Below, in pieces: positions 32,380 through 41,021 of a stretch of DNA of 64,000 nucleotides. The position numbers and the translations under genes were made by a program. Each line of letters begins with the position of its first letter. Positions within the stretch are counted from its first letter, which is position 1. The notes under the pieces were generated by a model. The model searched no databases and was not told where the DNA came from. It saw nothing but the letters and a program-made list of their open reading frames with translations. The stretch covers positions 67,532,178-67,596,177 of the forward strand of contig NC_090739.1 in assembly GCF_036898095.1 (NCBI RefSeq), in the 5' to 3' direction. This DNA comes from Palaemon carinicauda (lineage: Eukaryota > Arthropoda > Malacostraca > Decapoda > Palaemonidae).

Positions 32380-33390
32380 GCAATTCTATCCTTCCTTAAA
32401 AGTTAGTAATTGCGAAAACAGAATTACAATGTAACAGAAAAATCTAATGAAAGATAAATAATTCAGTGGCTGGAAAGAGACTAAACACTAGATCAAATAA
32501 ACTACGTTTAAAATCTCTCACCGCATAAAGCTTGAGAACAAGAATTAACTCTAGAAACGTTTACCTTCTTCCCCTAAAGAGACTAGGGAGAAGAGCAAAA
32601 AACGATAACAACGTTACTCGCTTGAACGAAACGTTTATCCAGCTCTCTCTCCCTCCGTCTCTATCTCTCTCTCTCTCTCTCTCTTGACTTAGAACCTGAG
32701 AGAAGAGCCCAATCATATATACTCGTTAAAACATATTATTGTTAAAGGAAAAAAACTGAAAGATTTCCCAAATAAAAAGTTCCTTTATTAGAATTAAAAC
32801 CATTAAGTTAAGAAAGAATGAACAAAACGCTATAAACGGTTTACTCTTACTGCAACGTGACACCGTGAAAATTCTCTCTCTATCGTAACGATAGAGCGCA
32901 AGTTGAACGTTCTGAACGTCAACAACTGCAGAGACAAAACAAAACGTTAGTTCAACTTTGAAACAGTACGAGACTATCAAAGAAATTCTTTCAAAAACAT
33001 TAAAATAGCATAATATGTTAACAGGTAAAACCGAAATGACGGGCTCAATGTTAATTAACTTCGGTACAAGAAAAGACCGCCTACTATTAGGAAAGGTCGA
33101 ATATAAACAAATATAAAAATTAATTTTAATAAATTTATAAAAAAGGAAGTTAATCGAAGAGGCCTATAAAAGGCGGAGAGATATAAAATAAATCTATAAC
33201 TTTTGTTAAGCAAAATTAAGAAAGAGAGTCTATACTCTCTTAGACACCAACACTTCCGTCTAAGGGAAGGGTCGGCCATTTAAAGGTGAAAGAGAGTTCA
33301 TACTCTCTTCGTCACCATAATTAATCAAATTAATTCCAAAAGCTAGCTAAGCTAATAATAAAAACTTCCTGAATAGCGAAAGCTGAAATC
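32380..33390 (-). repeat. 1-kb noncoding 5' module of DIRS C (shared with B)
   Basis: This module has the same landmarks as 21450-22480: CT-rich run at 32640-32685, the TATCGTAACGATAG palindrome near 32881-32894, and a minus-strand 'MADPSLRRKC' start at 33279. A short direct repeat around GAGAGTCTATACTCTC occurs at 33222-33240 and again at 33294-33310. No long coding is present. Confidence 0.65.
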
Positions 33391-33790
33391 TTAGAGCAAT
33401 ACTTCACCAAAAACCGTGAACAAGACTCCAAAATTATAAGCGTATCCATGAACGTCTTGCCGGAAGCACGACAGAGGAAAAATTGAAGTGGTGTCAACAA
33501 GAAGTACTGCAGTACCTGGCCACAGGTGGCGCTTGTGAGTACACCCCCCTCTTGTATAGCGATCGCTGGCGTATCCCTTCCGTAGAATTCTGTCGGGCAA
33601 CGGAGTTGACAGCTACATGATTATCGGGTAAGTTTAATATTGAAAAATGTGGCGCCCATCTTGATAAATGAAAAATTTGAGTGGCTCACAGTTTTATTTT
33701 CATGAGAACACCATAAAGAACCTTCATGCAAAGTTTGATATTTGTATCATAAAATTAACTATTTTGATAAAATCTTAAGGTTATCCGCCC

Positions 33791-34690
33791 TACTATGAAG
33801 GAACTCTCTGACTCAGGGTAGTCTGCCACAGCGGGCGCCGGGCAGTAGTCTGTAGTTGAGTAATCCTGCCCCACAGCACCCTCAAACCTTGCCAGTGCTA
33901 GAAACTAGCATTACAACATTACTAAATTAAGCAATAAAACTAATGAATATAAAAATAATAATCATCTAAATAAAATCAACAAAACCCCCACAGACTACAG
34001 AACCGAAAGTCTATCATTCTAAAGGTTATCCAATCTTCTCTCAAATACGGTTTGGCAAAACTTGATTTCACATCCCCTCAACTTCTCTTAATACCTTTCA
34101 TCGAGAAAAATGTTTAACTCACGAGCAGAAAGATACTCTGCAATCAAACTTTTGATGAGCTTGAGGGATTAGGCCTTTAATAAGGATAACTAGGTACAGT
34201 ATCTTTCTCTCCAAAAGAAATTAGGGATACTCACTACACCAGGTTTTAATATACTCAAGTAAGATGGAGTGGAGCTATGCACTTATTGTGTGAAAGGTGT
34301 AGGAGTGTATTAGGTACAGTGCCCTGAAAGTAACAAATGTAACAAGGTGTTCTGGACTAAAAATCCATATTGATAAGATTTTAGATGACTGGAATGTATA
34401 AAAAAAGCAAATGGGCAAGACAGCAGTATTCTTAAAAAAGGTAAAACATATTTGTTACCCTGGAGAAAAAAAAAAGAATGAATGTGCAGCATTAGTTGAT
34501 ACAGCAATAAGAGTGCTGACAACATGAAAGAAGTGGAAAGGCAGTGTCTAAATAATGGTAAACAAATGTTTCATAATAGTAAAGAAAGTAAACTGATGAT
34601 GGGTACATAATGCCTACACTCTAATATGCAGCAGAAACATGTGTATAAACAGGAAATGGAAGAGATTTGAATAAGGAAGATCTTTTAATG
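33791..34690. other. POC1 intron sequence without recognised features
   Basis: This is AT-rich sequence right of the inverted-repeat element. I see no domain and no shared repeat; a weak LINE-like tail begins only at about 34690. Confidence 0.45.
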
Positions 34691-34870
34691 AATGAGAAAA
34701 TGGTGGAGAGATGCATTGTTCAGAAGCTGGAAAAAAGGATTTGAGTACAATACATGGATTGAGATGGCTCAGGCATGTGATGAGAATGGACGAGGAACAG
34801 TTACTGAAGTCAGAAAAAACTATAACTGGGGAAGGGGCAGGAGAAAAAAAATACTACTACTACTAGTAAA
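34690..34870 (+). pseudogene. LINE reverse-transcriptase tail, small degraded fragment
   Basis: The plus-strand translation around 34755-34830 reads 'LRWLRHVMRMDEEQLL', the RTE/CR1-type C-terminal signature ('LRW.GHV.RM'). It then decays into A-rich sequence with an ACT triplet run (34850-34866). It lies 100 bases from a POC1 exon. Confidence 0.5.
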
Positions 34871-34971
34871 ATTCATGACATGTCATACAGTAATCAATGT
34901 CTTTTCAGCAGCTAACAGTTAAAGATGGTAAAGCAAACAAGTGCTTAAAGAATATTATAATTCATACTCAC

Positions 34972-35056
34972 CAGAGGGATGGAAAGATAAGCAGAGAACA
35001 GGAGCAGAGTGGGCATCATAATGCTGTAATAGCTTGCGTGTCCTTATGTCATAGAT
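34972..35056 (-). CDS. POC1: POC1 exon: WD repeat 5 end to repeat 6 start
   Basis: This exon of 85 bases has acceptor TCTCATTGTAG and donor GTGAGT, and codes for 28 codons plus one base. It reads '[19 protein letters not shown]' followed by 'LSFHPSG', which corresponds to the 'DVRTHRLLQHYQLHSA' segment of animal POC1. The single trailing G joins GT of the next exon to form Gly, keeping the frame across the 26.6-kb intron. It is too short to appear as a long open frame and was found by extending from the neighbouring exons. Translation and phase fit perfectly on both sides, so I regard it as secure. Confidence 0.92.
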
Positions 35057-35241
35057 CTACAATGAGATAAAATTACTTTTAAGAGAATCATGTTAAATAC
35101 TTTCCAAATTTAAGACCAGTCATTCATATACCACTTTAAAAAATAATTACAATTATATCAATGAAGGTGACACAGACATGAATTTACTTGAGAGTAAAAT
35201 GTTTGGCAATTCACTAAAATAAAAAAATGTATTAACCTTAC

Positions 35242-35436
35242 TTTAACAGAATTATCAGTATTTGCTGCAGCTATACATGTACCAGATGGATGGAATGCAA
35301 CATGAGTAGATGATCCTCTAAGATCTGGAAAGCTGTGCAGAGTACTAGCAGTGTGAATATCGTGAAGTTTCACTGTTTTATCGTCAGCACAGGAGACTAG
35401 CATCCGGCCGTCAGGTGAAAAACGAACACATCGTAC
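35242..35436 (-). CDS. POC1: POC1 exon: WD repeats 4-5
   Basis: This exon of 195 bases (65 codons, phase 0/0) has an acceptor ending ATTACAG and donor GTAAGG. It starts '[15 protein letters not shown]', continues '[14 protein letters not shown]', then '[18 protein letters not shown]'. These are the fourth and fifth propeller blades of POC1, including the family-specific '[14 protein letters not shown]'. The Trp expected in the W-D pair of blade 4 is His here ('KLHD'). The intron to the next exon downstream is 185 bases. The intron upstream is 9.5 kb and contains the intact DIRS D. Confidence 0.93.
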
Positions 35437-36762
<1,326 letters not shown>

Positions 36763-37238
36763 CCAAGGCACTTCCCCCAATTTTGGGGAGTAGCCAACAT
36801 CAACAAATGAGACAAAAACAAAAAAGGGGACCTCTACTCTCTACGTTCCTCCCAGCCTAACAAGGGACTCAACCAAGTTCAGCTGGTACTGCTAGGGTGC
36901 CACAGCCCACCCTCCCCCGTTATCCACCACAGATGAAGCTTCATAATGCTGAGTCCCCTACTGCTGCTACCTCCGCGGTCATCTAAGGCATCGGAGGCAG
37001 CTGCAGGGCCTACCGGAACTGCGTCACAATCGCTCGCCATTCATTCCTATTTCTAGCACGCTCTCTTGCCTCTCTCACATCTATCCTCCTATCACCCAGA
37101 GCTTCCTTCACTCCATCCATCCACCCAAACCTTGGCCTTCCTCTTGTACTTCTCCCATCAACTCTTGCATTCATCACTTTCTTTAGCAGACAGCCATTTT
37201 CCATTCCCCTTGCCCTAAGAATTGCATCACATTTCAAT
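36763..37238 (-). pseudogene. RTE-like LINE, 3' terminal fragment
   Basis: The minus-strand frame 37237-37010 reads 'LLKKVMNARVDGRSTRGRP', 'FGWMDGVKEALGDRR' and 'ARNRNEWRAIVTQ'. This is the C-terminal tail of a reverse transcriptase common in crustacean RTE-like LINEs, followed by about 250 bases of 3' UTR and the TA/CATA tail. The element is 5' truncated. DIRS D lies immediately to its right. Confidence 0.75.
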
Positions 37239-37282
37239 ATGATATTTTAATTATAAAATAAATTTTTGAATATACTTACCCG

Positions 37283-37435
37283 GTGAATATATAATAGCTG
37301 CAACTCTGTTGCTCGACAGACACATACATAAAAACTCGCCAGCGATCGCTATACAGGTTGCGGGTGTGCCCACCAGCGCCAACTGTCGGCCAGATACCAC
37401 TCTCAATGTAAACAAAACCTCAATTTCTTCTCATC
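37283..37435. repeat. DIRS D 3'-side terminal repeat
   Basis: This is the inverse complement of about 43590-43735. The outer edge on the coding strand reads CACCGGGTAAGTAT. It contains the AGCGATCGCTATACAGG and CAGCGCCAACTGTCGGCCAG blocks. Near-identity of the two repeats argues for a young insertion. Confidence 0.9.
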
Positions 37436-37476
37436 CCACTGCGTCTCTATTGGGGAGGAAGGGAGGGTCGTTTAAT

Positions 37477-37570
37477 TTATATATTCACCGGGTAAGTATA
37501 TTCAAAAATTTATTTTATAATTAAAATATCATTTTTAAATATTTAACTTAGCCGGTGAATATATAATAGC
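37477..37570. repeat. DIRS D internal complementary region
   Basis: It contains the complement of the left end (CACCGGGTAAGTATATTC) joined to that of the right end (AAATATTTAACTTAGCCGG), as in B. The junction is at ATATCATTTTTAAAT. Confidence 0.87.
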
Positions 37571-37974
37571 AGATTCACACCCAAGGAGGTGGGTAGAGAC
37601 CAGAGTTAAATATGTTTACATCGTATAAGCTAAGAGTTTTTTATTTCATTTTGACAGTTATCAATATAACAAAACCAAAATAAATAGGTACCTGGTAAGG
37701 AAGTCGACTTAGACGATTACTCTGCCTTGTAAGTACGTCTTCCTTACGGAGCCCAGCGATCCTCTTAGGATGCTGACAGACCCCCAGGAGCTGAAGTATC
37801 AAGGGCTGCAACCCATACAACAGGACCTCATCAAACCCCTAATCTGGGCGCTCTCAAGAAATGACTTTGACCACCCGCCAAATCAACCAGGATGCGAAAG
37901 GCTTCTTAGCCTTCCGGACAACCCATAAAAACAACATTAAAACATTTCAAGAGACAGATTAAAAGGATATGGAA

Positions 37975-40623
37975 TTAGGGAATTGTAGTGGTTGAGCCCT
38001 CACCCACTACTGCACTCGCTGCTACGAATGGTCCCAGTGTGTAGCAGTTCTCGTAAAGAGACTGGACATCTTTCAAGTAAAATGACGCGAACACTGACTT
38101 GCTTCTCCAATAGGTTGCGTCCATGATACTTTGCAGAGATCTATTTTGCTTAAAGGCCACGGAAGTTGCTACAGCTCTAACCTCGTGCGTCTTAACCTTA
38201 AGCCAAGATCGGTCTTCCTCACTCAAGTGTGAATGAGCTTCTCGTATTAACAATCTGATAAAATATGACAAAGCATTCTTTGACATAGGCAAGGATGGTT
38301 TCTTAACCGAACACCATAACGCTTCAGATTGGCCTCGTAAAGGTTTAGTACGAGCTAAGTAGAACTTAAGAGCTCTAACAGGGCATAAGACTCTTTCTAG
38401 TTCATTGCCTACGATCTCCGATAAGCTAGGAATATCGAAAGATTTAGGCCAAGGACGAGAAGGTAGCTCATTTTTGGCTAGGAAACCAAGCTGCAGAGAA
38501 CAAGTAGCTTTTTCTGACGAAAACCCGATGTTCTTGCTGAAGGCATGAAGCTCACTGACTCTTTTAGCTGAGGCTAAGCATACCAGGAAAAGAGTCTTAA
38601 GAGTGAGATCTTTCAGGGAGGCTGACTGTAAAGGCTCAAACCTGTCTGACATGAGGAATCTTAGGACCACGTCTAAATTCCACCCAGGAGTAGCCAAACG
38701 ACGCTCCTTAGAGGTCTCGAAAGACTTAAGGAGGTCTTGCAGATCTTTATTGTTGGAAAGATCTAAGCCTCTATGCCGGAAGACCGAGGCCAACATGCTT
38801 CTGTAGCCCTTGATAGTAGGAGCTGAAAGGGATCGTACTTTTCTCAGGTATAAGAGAAAATCAGCTATTTGGGCTACAGAGGTACTGGTCGAGGATACGG
38901 AAACTGACTTGCACCAGTCTCGGAAGACTTCCCACTTCGATTGGTAGACTCTAATGGTAGACGCTCTCCTTGCTCTAGCAATCGCACTGGCTGCCTCCTT
39001 CGAAAAGCCTCTAGCTCTCGAGAGTCTTTCGATAGTCTGAAGGCAGTCAGACGAAGAGCGTGGAGGCTTTGGTGTACCTTCTTTACGTGTGGCTGACGTA
39101 GAAGGTCTACTCTTAGAGGAAGACTTCTGGGAACGTCTACTAGCCATCGAAGTACCTCGGTGAACCATTCTCTCGCGGGCCAGAGGGGAGCAACTAACGT
39201 CAACCTTGTCCCTTCGTGAGAGGCGAATTTCTGCAGTACCTTGTTGACAATCTTGAATGGTGGGAATGCGTAAAGATCTAGATGTGACCAATCTAGGAGG
39301 AAGGCATCTATATGTATTGCTGCTGGGTCCGGGACTGGAGAACAATAGATTGGAAGCCTCTTGGTCAGCGAGGTTGCAAAGAGATCTATGGTGGGTTGAC
39401 CCCAAGTCGCCCAAAGTCTCTTGCACACATCCTTGTGGAGGGTCCATTCGGTTGGAATTACTTGACCTTTCCGACTGAGACAATCTGCTAGGACGTTCAA
39501 GTCGCCCTGGATGAACCTCGTTACTAGGGAGATGCCTCGATCTTTTGACCAGATGAGCAGGTCCCTTGCGATCTCGTACAAAGTCAGTGAGTGGGTACCT
39601 CCCTGTTTGGAAATGTACGCCAAGGCCGTGGTGTTGTCCGAGTTTACCTCCACCACCTTGCCTCGAAGGAGATTCTCGAAGCTTATCAAGGCCAGATGAA
39701 CCGCCAAAAGCTCCTTGCTGTTGATATGCATGCTCCTCTGACTCGAGTTCCACAGACCTGAGCATTCCCGACCGTCCAGCGTCGCGCCCCAGCCCAAGTC
39801 CGATGCGTCCGAGAAGAGAACGTGGTTGGGAATCTGAACTGCCAGGGGAAGACCCTCTCGTAGGCTGATATTGTCCTTCCACCAAGTCAGACAAGACTTT
39901 ATCTTTTCGGAAATCGGGATCGAGACCGCCTCTAGCGTCTTGTCCTTTTTCCAGTGAAAAGCCAGATGGAATTGAAGAGGACGGAGGTGTAGCCTTCCTA
40001 GCGAGACAAATTGCTCCAGGGATGACAGCGTTCCTACCAGACTCATCCACAGCCTGACTGAGCAGCATTCTTTCTTCAGCATCTTCTGGATGGAGAGCAG
40101 GGCTTGATCTATTCTGGGGGCCGACGGAAAAGCCCGAAAAACTTGACTGTGAATCTCCATCCCTAAATACAGAATAGTTTGGGATGGGACCAGCTGTGAC
40201 TTTTCCAAGTTGACTAGGAGTCCCAATTCCTTGGTCAGATCTAGAGTCCAATTGAGATCCTTCAGACAGCGATGACTGGAAGAGGCTCTGAGAAGCCAGT
40301 CGTCCAAATAAAGGGAGGCTCGGATGTCCGATAAGTGGAGGAATTTTGCCACATTCCTCATAAGCCTCGTAAACACGAGAGGAGCTGTGCTTAGGCCAAA
40401 GCACAGGGCCCGAAACTGGTACACCACATCGTCGAAGACGAATCTCAGAAAAGGTTGGGAGTCTGAGTGAATGGGGATGTGGAAGTAGGCGTCCCTTAGG
40501 TCTAGAGAGACCATCCAGTCTTCCTTTCTGACCGCTGCTAGGACTGACTTTGTGGTCTCCATGGTAAACTTCGTCTTTGTGACAAAGACATTCAGAGCAC
40601 TGACGTCTAGCACCGGTCTCCAA
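37975..40623 (-). CDS. DIRS D tyrosine recombinase frame (882 codons; domain in C-terminal part)
   Basis: This frame encodes the integrase. The domain fills about the last 370 residues. Catalytic residues by position in this frame are Arg688 ('SAKRVSELHAF'), His813 and Arg816 ('KTHEVRAVATS') and Tyr849 ('VFASFYLKDV'), a complete R-H-R-Y set. An N-terminal SAM-like DNA-binding region precedes it ('RGFSKEAASAIARARRAS', 'IADFLLYLRKVRSLS'). About the first 500 codons overlap the RT-RH ORF in the -1 register and do not resemble a domain, so translation probably begins inside the overlap or by a shift from another frame. The frame is the same as that of ORF1, although stops separate them. Confidence 0.9.
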   Translation of the reverse strand: METGARRQCSECLCHKDEVYHGDHKVSPSSGQKGRLDGLSRPKGRLLPHPHSLRLPTFSEIRLRRCGVPVSGPVLWPKHSSSRVYEAYEECGKIPPLIGHPSLPLFGRLASQSLFQSSLSEGSQLDSRSDQGIGTPSQLGKVTAGPIPNYSVFRDGDSQSSFSGFSVGPQNRSSPALHPEDAEERMLLSQAVDESGRNAVIPGAICLARKATPPSSSIPSGFSLEKGQDARGGLDPDFRKDKVLSDLVEGQYQPTRGSSPGSSDSQPRSLLGRIGLGLGRDAGRSGMLRSVELESEEHAYQQQGAFGGSSGLDKLRESPSRQGGGGKLGQHHGLGVHFQTGRYPLTDFVRDRKGPAHLVKRSRHLPSNEVHPGRLERPSRLSQSERSSNSNRMDPPQGCVQETLGDLGSTHHRSLCNLADQEASNLLFSSPGPSSNTYRCLPPRLVTSRSLRIPTIQDCQQGTAEIRLSRRDKVDVSCSPLARERMVHRGTSMASRRSQKSSSKSRPSTSATRKEGTPKPPRSSSDCLQTIERLSRARGFSKEAASAIARARRASTIRVYQSKWEVFRDWCKSVSVSSTSTSVAQIADFLLYLRKVRSLSAPTIKGYRSMLASVFRHRGLDLSNNKDLQDLLKSFETSKERRLATPGWNLDVVLRFLMSDRFEPLQSASLKDLTLKTLFLVCLASAKRVSELHAFSKNIGFSSEKATCSLQLGFLAKNELPSRPWPKSFDIPSLSEIVGNELERVLCPVRALKFYLARTKPLRGQSEALWCSVKKPSLPMSKNALSYFIRLLIREAHSHLSEEDRSWLKVKTHEVRAVATSVAFKQNRSLQSIMDATYWRSKSVFASFYLKDVQSLYENCYTLGPFVAASAVVGEGSTTTIP

Positions 40624-41021
40624 CCTCCTGTCTTCTTTGCTACTAGGAAGAGACGGTTGTAAAACCGCGGCGATTGAAGGTCCGAGACTTTGACCACCGC
40701 TCCCTTCTCTAGCAAAAGAGACACTTCCAGTTTCAGGGCTTGTCTCTTTTCTTCCTCTCGGTACCTGGGAGAGAGATCGATGGGGGACGTCGCTAGAGGA
40801 GGTTTGCGTACAAAAGGGATTTTGTACCCCTCTCTGAGCAACCTCACAGATTGTTGATCTGCGCCTCTCTTCTCCCAGGCTTGCCAGAAGTTCTTGAGTC
40901 TGGCACCTACTGCTGTCTGAAGTTGCGGGCAGTCAGACTCTGCCCTTAGAGGACTTGGATCCTTTTCTCTTCCCTCTCTTCCCTTCGGCACGAGCACCTC
41001 CCCTGCTGGAGGCTCTGCCAC
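38874..41021 (-). CDS. DIRS D reverse transcriptase-RNase H-methyltransferase-like protein (715 aa)
   Basis: This protein copies the element's RNA. RT spans about residues 100-300: 'GGWRPVLDVSALNV' at 132, 'SLDLRDAYFHIPIH' at 172, 'CFGLSTAPLVFTR' at 207, and active-site 'YLDD' at 238-241. RNase H spans about 400-517 with Asp405, Glu437, Asp462 and Asp513. A methyltransferase-like domain known from DIRS elements spans about 542-620 ('TIDLFATSL', 'LYAFPPFK', 'LVAPLWPAREW'), with FPPF in place of the usual NPPY box. The start overlaps the end of ORF1 by 89 bases in the +1 register. The Met at 41021 is the first in frame, and internal starts are possible. No damage is visible. Confidence 0.92.
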   Translation of the reverse strand: MAEPPAGEVLVPKGREGREKDPSPLRAESDCPQLQTAVGARLKNFWQAWEKRGADQQSVRLLREGYKIPFVRKPPLATSPIDLSPRYREEEKRQALKLEVSLLLEKGAVVKVSDLQSPRFYNRLFLVAKKTGGWRPVLDVSALNVFVTKTKFTMETTKSVLAAVRKEDWMVSLDLRDAYFHIPIHSDSQPFLRFVFDDVVYQFRALCFGLSTAPLVFTRLMRNVAKFLHLSDIRASLYLDDWLLRASSSHRCLKDLNWTLDLTKELGLLVNLEKSQLVPSQTILYLGMEIHSQVFRAFPSAPRIDQALLSIQKMLKKECCSVRLWMSLVGTLSSLEQFVSLGRLHLRPLQFHLAFHWKKDKTLEAVSIPISEKIKSCLTWWKDNISLREGLPLAVQIPNHVLFSDASDLGWGATLDGRECSGLWNSSQRSMHINSKELLAVHLALISFENLLRGKVVEVNSDNTTALAYISKQGGTHSLTLYEIARDLLIWSKDRGISLVTRFIQGDLNVLADCLSRKGQVIPTEWTLHKDVCKRLWATWGQPTIDLFATSLTKRLPIYCSPVPDPAAIHIDAFLLDWSHLDLYAFPPFKIVNKVLQKFASHEGTRLTLVAPLWPAREWFTEVLRWLVDVPRSLPLRVDLLRQPHVKKVHQSLHALRLTAFRLSKDSRELEAFRRRQPVRLLEQGERLPLESTNRSGKSSETGASQFPYPRPVPL

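Larger units (their letters stand above)
27063..33649 (-). mobile_element. DIRS-like retrotransposon C (heavily decayed, with internal deletion)
   Basis: The terminal repeats are at 27100-27260 and 33480-33630, sharing CCCGATAATCATGTAGCTG and AGCGATCGCTATACAAG. The internal complementary region is at 27304-27395. The junction core AAAAATG is at both borders (27063-27069 and 33643-33649). The ends differ from B/D in their outer 20 bases but share the inner blocks. The coding remnants are ORF1, a truncated RT, RNase H, methyltransferase-like and recombinase. The first half of RT is deleted, joining ORF1 sequence straight to 'DDWLLRA' near 30105. A hAT fragment sits inside ORF1. The element lies in one arm of the inverted-repeat transposon at 23690-33790. 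Confidence 0.88.
23690..33790. mobile_element. Putative large inverted-repeat transposon carrying an uncharacterised gene (interrupted by DIRS C)
   Basis: The segment at about 23690-24010 recurs, inverted and about three-quarters identical by eye, at about 26920-27068 plus 33650-33790. The second copy is split by DIRS C. Matching landmarks include TTTATGATACAA, AACTGTGAGCCACTCAA, CAAGATGG-CGCCA, TTTTGATGACCAGT and TCACTGTAAATACAAT. Removing C leaves an element of about 3.5 kb with terminal inverted repeats of 270-300 bases around the broken gene at 24241-25814. I could not identify a target-site duplication or a transposase signature. Confidence 0.55.

Noticed and set aside
37975..40623. A separate methyltransferase gene based on the FPPF box in the DIRS elements
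   Set aside because: The segment is inside the RT-RH frame of every copy and matches the methyltransferase-like domain already known from DIRS elements.
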